The notes under the pieces: model-generated
The model's database searches: none
Told to the model about the DNA's origin: nothing
The model's input: only the letters and a program-made list of their open reading frames with translations
Position numbers and translations under genes: made by a program
Assembly (NCBI GenBank): GCA_020137815.1
Contig: CM035359.1
Location: 2,165,845 to 2,229,844 of the forward strand
Reading direction: 5' to 3'
Source of the DNA: Hormiphora californensis
Lineage: Eukaryota > Ctenophora > Tentaculata > Cydippida > Pleurobrachiidae
DNA: 64,000 nucleotides
Part shown: positions 58,064 through 64,000 of the stretch, one piece after another
Numbering within the stretch: the stretch's first letter is position 1
How the letters are laid out: every line of letters begins with the position of its first letter

Positions 58064-58094
<31 letters not shown>

Positions 58095-58105
58095 TCACCG
58101 CCATT
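57980..58105. repeat. CT-rich microsatellite
   Basis: Interrupted CT tract with CTCGCT variants. Confidence 0.9.
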
Positions 58106-58277
58106 GAACACGTGACTCACTGAGAGATATGGTCAGGCTAACAGTGTAATGACCAGGAAACTCCAACCCAAAGCCGCTTTGAGCTTCATATGTCCTTTTC
58201 TCTCTCCCTCTCTCTCCCTCTCTCCATCTCTCCCTTCCTGTCTGGTCCTGACGGGATCTGGAAAAGGGCCAGATGAG

Positions 58278-58868
<591 letters not shown>

Positions 58869-58929
58869 TTGGTGACATAGACACGTGTGTGAGCTCAATC
58901 TCGGTCGCGCCAGGTATCTATGTCACCAA
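58869..58929. mobile_element. 61-bp minimal MULE-like MITE
   Basis: TTGGTGACATAGACAC and GTATCTATGTCACCAA form the ends; the core is GAGCTCAATCTCGGTCGCGC. Flanks CCTTCCCGC and CCTTCCCAC match in 8 of 9 positions, a 9-bp target duplication. Same family as 24128-24672 and 26242-26918. Confidence 0.8.
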
Positions 58930-59322
58930 CCTTCCCACCAGACGATGTAACAAATTTCATGAAGTGGGTTGCAGTGTTGGTTAAGAAAATAGTGTGTCGC
59001 ATACATTACAAAGAGTGTAAAATATTAAAAACTGAGTTCCACCCCCATTATTTCAGATTCTTTATATCAAATTCAGCTCATCTATATATTCATTTCTCTA
59101 GCAATTCCTCTTAAAAACCTTTAATTTAATTACTACGGGCAAGATAAGATATAGGCTGGTGTTACAAAACACATGTCACATATAATGAACATATTATAAT
59201 CGTGTTACAAATGAACTGTCTCTGCTGTGTAACAAAATAAATAAATCTCCAATTATTGTCCCATTATTGTCCAATTATTGTCCAATTATTGTCCCATTAT
59301 TGTCCAATTATTGTCCAAGTTT

Positions 59323-60711
59323 TCAGAACCTGCTTCCCCTCTGCCTATAATAGGATTCATCGTTACTTCGCCTGTTGTGATCCCTGTACCCAGATCCCTT
59401 AGACCGGGAATCGGAGTATCTGTCATTGTAGAATGATCTGAAGGAGATATTAATTAATTAGACAATCTAGTAAGAAATATTACCAAAGATCAAATATACC
59501 CCAGACAATAAATAATAGAGCACTCTGCAAGGTCTAATTCTTTCTACCCCCAAACTATCCTCATCTCTAACCTGTCATCCCGGTGTGACCGTCCCCCGGT
59601 AGACGGAGCGGGAGAGTGCTCATACGACCTCCTACTATGTTGGTGATCTTGATAAGGGTGGTGGCGGGGTGGTGGTGGTGTCTGATGTTGTTGCTGCTGG
59701 TGATGATACATCGGGTTAGATCGATCCTCGTATTGCATGTTTCGAGATTTAACTTGTTCCAGCTCTTCAAACACACCTAAAACATGACAAAGGGGGTGTT
59801 AGAAAATATTTCCCCAAAAAACATACTTTCACTCAATAGACTCAAATTGAATGGCAACCGCTCTATATCAAATCAAATCAAAAAGTAAAACTAGACCTCC
59901 CAGCCCTCTCCTTGGGTACCTGCGTATTTCTTAGGGTTTTCCACAGCCAGGCGATCCAATAGTTTCTCGTACAACTCATGATACTGGTCCTGATCGAACT
60001 TGCTCGTCCCCTTATACCTCACTCGGATTGTTTTTTCAAACAGTTGGATACCGTTGAATAACCGCTCTGCGTACGGACCTGTGCAGTGATTTAGAGGTTA
60101 GTATGGATATCTAAAGTTAGATATGGATCTAGGGTGACAATTTGGGTTAGAATTTAGATATATCTAGATCCATATATAATGGATCTAGGTTCTAGGATGA
60201 CAATTTGGGGTTTATATCCCATCATGTACCTAATGATGTACTAACAGACCTGATACAGTGTGTTTAAAGGCAATGAAAGCAAAGTTTCTTGGTTCCCCCG
60301 TTTCCTTGTCTTTGGGTAGTCTTACATCCGCCAATGGGCCAGCCTGAAGGGGGAGGGGTTAGAATATGTATAAACACACAGACACATATTGAGCAATTTA
60401 GCTATTCTCCGGCTGGGTATTATAGTAGAGGGGGTTGGAGCAAAGATTAGAAAGGTAGTTAGAACTTAGAGGGAGGGGGATTAGAAATGTAATTGTGTGA
60501 AATTGTCTAACTTGCATCTTTTCAATTTTTCACGATGATAAAACAGATCTGAATGAAACCAATCACAAATTTGACGGGGGGTTGACGTTTCGATATAATG
60601 TGAAGGATTATAGCTTTATACCTGTACAAATAGTTCCCAGAGTATTTCCGTAGTAACTTTGGGGTCCAGTCCACCTACCCAGACAGTCAGATCTTCATCA
60701 TTTGTTGCCAT
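59323..60711 (-). CDS. RBM7: RBM7/RBM11-like RNA-binding protein (NEXT-complex type)
   Basis: Five exons, all in phase: 60711-60622, 60343-60250, 60078-59920, 59776-59572, 59437-59323; 220 residues. The N-terminal RRM spans about residues 7-85: RNP2 is LTVWVGGL, RNP1 is NFAFIAF, with LWELFVQAGPL between and IQLFEKTIRVRYKG as the last strand. The pattern (VTTEILWELF, AGPL, PKDKETGEPRNFAF, FKHTVS) follows vertebrate RBM7 and RBM11 closely. In animals RBM7 joins MTR4 and ZCCHC8 in the nuclear exosome targeting complex, feeding promoter and snRNA-extended transcripts to the exosome. After the RRM come a short helix (YHELYEKLLDRLAVEN), a His/Gln/Pro-rich segment, an RS-like stretch and a YRDHNRR..YYRQRGSRF tail. 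The start codon is preceded 45 bp upstream by the palindrome at 60756-60796. Confidence 0.9.
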
Positions 60712-60755
60712 TGTTATTGAGCTAGATATATATCAAGGGAGGTTTATAAATGGGA

Positions 60756-60796
60756 GATATTGAGTGACTCACAATCATTGTGAGTCACTCAATATC
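60756..60796. promoter_or_regulatory. 41-bp perfect palindrome with two AP-1-like sites
   Basis: Two 20-bp arms (GATATTGAGTGACTCACAAT and inverse) around one central C. Each arm contains TGACTCA/TGAGTCA. It lies 45 bp upstream of the RBM7-like start codon, so a promoter role is plausible but inferred. Confidence 0.6.
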
Positions 60797-61864
60797 ACAT
60801 TATGTGAGCGGGGGTAACCATGGGATTACCATGGCGGGTTACCATGGGGGGGTAACCATGGGATTACCAAGGGAAATTTTGGTTAAAAGCGGTAAAAAGA
60901 AAGGGTTTTATATGAAAGAAAAGCTACATGATTGTGCAGGAAAAAAGAGTACAAAAACTCAATTAAATGCATTTTTATCATTTTTTTAAATAATAAGATT
61001 ATGATAAGTTAAGAGATTTTTCTAGATCAAATGTCTGTTCAATGATACTATTGGGTCGGGTTAGGGACAGAAAAAGTAATTAAAAAACATATTTTTCCGA
61101 AATATTTGCTCACTTAACGGGTTTATTTAACATCATCGATCATTCACAGTTGTTAAGTTGTCATGTGGGTGTGACACAAATCGTCACAAAACTTTCACCT
61201 TAATAATTATCACCTTAGTTTTCTTATAATATTTTAATAATATTTATATCACTTTATTATCACGCCACTTAGTTAATCATATTCATACATAACTTGTATT
61301 TATATTAGTCGAGGTAAATTAAAAATGCTGCAAATGTAACAAATTAAGGAGAGATTTTTCAGTCAGAAAATGTAGGATACGATAATCGTTTTACATATTG
61401 ACTAGCGTAATTAACCAATTATCATGTATCATATGTAAATCGGTATACCTTAATCATTGCTCTAATTGGTTTATGTATTTCGATTGGAAAAGGCTAAAAA
61501 TAATTAAAAGTACATAGGTACTCACGCATGCAGAAAACAACAAAAAATGTCAGACCTAATAATCAGAGAGGTTTTTAGTCAATACTTAGTTAGGGTATCA
61601 GTATTAATTATAGGGTTTATATAATGTTATACATAATATAGTATGTAGCACAATACACTAAACTTATTGGAAACCGTTCACGCACACACACACAAACAAA
61701 CAAACAGCTAATGTATGTAATATAAACCAGGCAATAACAAAATTTGCGATAAAATAACTTTGCAACTAAACTATTACAGCTGTACGAAACAATTGGGTTA
61801 TATTTCTTACTGATCTCTAGATTTTGGGGGAGATGTCGGGTTGAGACCGGAAAGTAAGGGACCA
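60797..61864. other. Intergenic, AT-rich
   Basis: GGTAACCATGGGATTACCATGG-type short palindromes at about 60812-60868 (in overlapping copies), then AT-rich DNA. No exon supported. Confidence 0.45.
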
Positions 61865-62064
61865 ACTTACAAAAAGTACCCGGGTATGTGTTTGTAAGTT
61901 GCTCTGTAAGCACCAATTGGTTTTGTACACAGCTGCAAATGCTGAATACGATTTGACGTAAAATTGCGATCTTGACTTGCTCTCAGAACCAAGCTGTAAG
62001 CGGAGAGAGAGTCAAGAAAGGTAAAGATCTTGAATGTACGGATCAAATCTAAATACTCAGCCAT
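61865..62064 (-). CDS. Possible first exon of an unknown gene
   Basis: From an ATG at 62064 the frame reads MAEYLDLIRTFKIFTFLDSL and continues about 64 codons to a TTTTT/GTAAGT donor near 61868. No downstream exon was found and no family is recognised. It lies about 60 bp downstream of the MITE at 62126-62234, the same arrangement seen at paralogue B. Confidence 0.25.
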
Positions 62065-62125
62065 TCGAAACACACCCGAAACACACGGATACATACCACA
62101 TACTGTCTCCTAACTCACTTGGTAG

Positions 62126-62234
62126 CAGGAACCGACCGAAACAAGTAAACAACCAATCAGAACTCGTTATTTAGGTCACGTGACTGGTTATCAGCCAATC
62201 AGGGACCAGTATTTCCTGATTCGGTCGGTTCCTG
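62126..62234. mobile_element. 109-bp hAT-like MITE, exact 8-bp TSD
   Basis: CAGGAACCGACCGAAACAAG at the left and CTGATTCGGTCGGTTCCTG at the right; CTTGGTAG is duplicated at 62118-62125 and 62235-62242. The centre has GTCACGTGAC. Copies: 63623-63731 (full) and 38032-38106 (half). Confidence 0.9.
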
Positions 62235-62242
62235 CTTGGTAG

Positions 62243-62881
62243 ATAAGAAAACCATTGATAGTTCATGGGTTTTATGGGTTATACATAGCATCTACACTTG
62301 CTAGTCGGGCATAATACATATCTCGAATATTCCATACATTTGGGAGTGAAAACACGAGCTGACCATATAAACAGCTGACCTCTAAACGATACAATTTCTA
62401 GAGACAGCTATACAATAGTCACATACACACACATACAAATATTATTTTGTGTTAAAGCAAGCCAATATATGGCTTTCACACTGGGCAAGATTAATCAGTT
62501 TCATATATATTCAGAATAGCAGGTGTTTAGAGTATTCAACCAGTGATTTCCACTTTTTAAAAATCTGTCAGGTGACCCCGTTTTGAACTGAACGCAACAG
62601 TCATATCGAGGGCCCCACCAGACAGTGTGGAAATCTAGGTTGATGGTGTTTAGGGGTGGGGGGGGGGGTACGATGTCCCCTCTCTTTTTTCCCTGAGTAA
62701 ACGAAGCGCACATGACATAATCGTGATCAGAGAGGACAGCGCAGGAGGGGGATAAAAGAGGGGATATCATATACCCAAAGCGGGGGTAGGGAAACACAAG
62801 AGGCGGGTCAGAAAAGGGCTACTCATCGCTCGGTCCAAGCTGACACTACCATAACAACAATCGGGTTGCCAGCCTGGTATA

Positions 62882-62884
<3 letters not shown>
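62243..62884. other. Intergenic, no gene seen
   Basis: Ordinary AT-rich DNA with a G run near 62655. The short minus-strand frames have no splice or family support. Confidence 0.4.
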
Positions 62885-63187
<303 letters not shown>

Positions 63188-63418
63188 GAGAGATCTCACA
63201 CACCAGGTCTGTGGGACAGTGTCAAGATTTGAACCAAGTGGTACAGCGCCTATTATGTTCTCTTCCGACACCCGACCTCCTCCGAACATGATGAAGGCGA
63301 GAGGGTGAAACGGGTTTTTGGGCCGTCACAAAAACACACGCAAACCCGCAAACCCGTCACCCACCACCAGCTTCCAGCTGCGGCATAGAAAGATAATGGT
63401 GTGTGTATGTGATATATA

Positions 63419-63555
63419 TTCTCTGTCTCTTTCTTAGTCTCTCTCTCTCTCTCTTTCTATCTGTCTCCGGGTGTCTCTTTCTTAGTCTCTCTCTGTCTTT
63501 CTCTCTGTCTCCGGGTGTCTCTTTCTTAGTCTCTCTCTCTTTCTATCTATCTCCA
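63419..63555. repeat. CT-rich repeat with 50-bp tandem structure
   Basis: The sentence TCTCCGGGTGTCTCTTTCTT plus CT tract is repeated two to three times. Confidence 0.85.
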
Positions 63556-63622
63556 AGGTCGAACTATCGATGGGAATCTACTCTCTCGTCTACACTCTAC
63601 AGTCTACACACACCATATGTTC

Positions 63623-63731
63623 CAGGAACTGACCGAAACAAGTAAACAACCAATCAGAACTCGTTATTTAGGTCACCTGACTGGTTATCAGCCAATCAGG
63701 GACCAGTATTTCCTGATTCGGTCGGTTCCTG
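63623..63731. mobile_element. 109-bp hAT-like MITE, second full copy
   Basis: Same ends and same length as 62126-62234; the central site is CACCTG rather than CACGTG. CACACCATAT occurs close to both ends but not in perfect register, so the target duplication is unclear. Confidence 0.85.
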
Positions 63732-64000
63732 CACACCATATATCTGTTCTTTGCCGCACATCTGCCCGTCATGTCGGACATATAGTTTCCCTGATTTCTA
63801 TACCTTTTTATTGCCAAAGGTTTTGTGTGAAACGTTGCCAGCAGTGAAAACTGTATAGCAACGGTTTGGACGGGGGGATTGTTTAGGGGCAAAATAATCT
63901 GAAGGTTGTACGGTTTTCACTCAAGTTAATATATTAAACTAACGTAAATCACGGTACTCTAATTGAGAAAAAAGAACTGTTTGGTAAAAGATCAAGGGCA

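Overview
This is a gene-sparse, repeat-saturated stretch of animal-type nuclear DNA. Evidence: many small phase-consistent exons with GT..AG introns, nested genes, long microsatellites and many short inverted-repeat transposons. Gene content fits an early-branching invertebrate, perhaps a sponge, but nothing in the window proves the phylum: secreted sulfatase, LDLa-type rhodopsin GPCR, PLAT and sushi proteins, an RBM7-like protein, and a seven-transmembrane/PIP-kinase fusion otherwise best known from amoebae and oomycetes.

Layout. 165-331 is the last exon of a plus-strand gene. 1425-8968 (minus) is a 15-exon gene that I assembled by splice phase: seven TM helices followed by a C-terminal phosphatidylinositol-phosphate-kinase (PIPK) domain whose catalytic residues look degraded. 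One of its introns holds an intact MFS transporter gene on the same strand; another holds transposons nested in each other. 9307-21135 (plus) is a 20-exon gene for a probably N-myristoylated coiled-coil/PDZ protein, with a single-exon sulfatase nested antisense in its intron 18. 21136-29200 is mostly foldback and inverted-repeat transposons around a broken sushi-type gene (23770-25067) and a small secreted-protein gene (27348-29045).

29200-34180 holds CT-rich DNA, a block that looks like poor consensus (about 32060-32820) and an 11-bp satellite. 34181-35565 is a PLAT-like gene and 36690-37983 the intact paralogue of the broken gene. 38161-44668 is a 6.5-kb Foldback/Mutator-like transposon with exact 9-bp target duplications, tandem-repeat arms and an ORF1-like coding region. 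47000-50567 is an LDLa-type GPCR with a repeated cytoplasmic tail, followed by a 2.2-kb minisatellite. 53000-58900 is simple and degenerate repeats with a LINE remnant. 59323-60711 (minus) is a complete five-exon RBM7/RBM11-like gene.

The genes do not form a pathway; two are receptors and several are secreted. The strongest signals are the receptor-lipid-kinase fusion with apparently lost catalytic residues, the Foldback-like element, and a family of 9-bp-TSD hairpin transposons, one of which has broken a coding exon. Frame jumps of one base in otherwise good genes (near 10767, 24000 and 48370) suggest residual consensus errors or real lesions. All exon models are hand-made from splice signals and reading frame, without transcript or database support.
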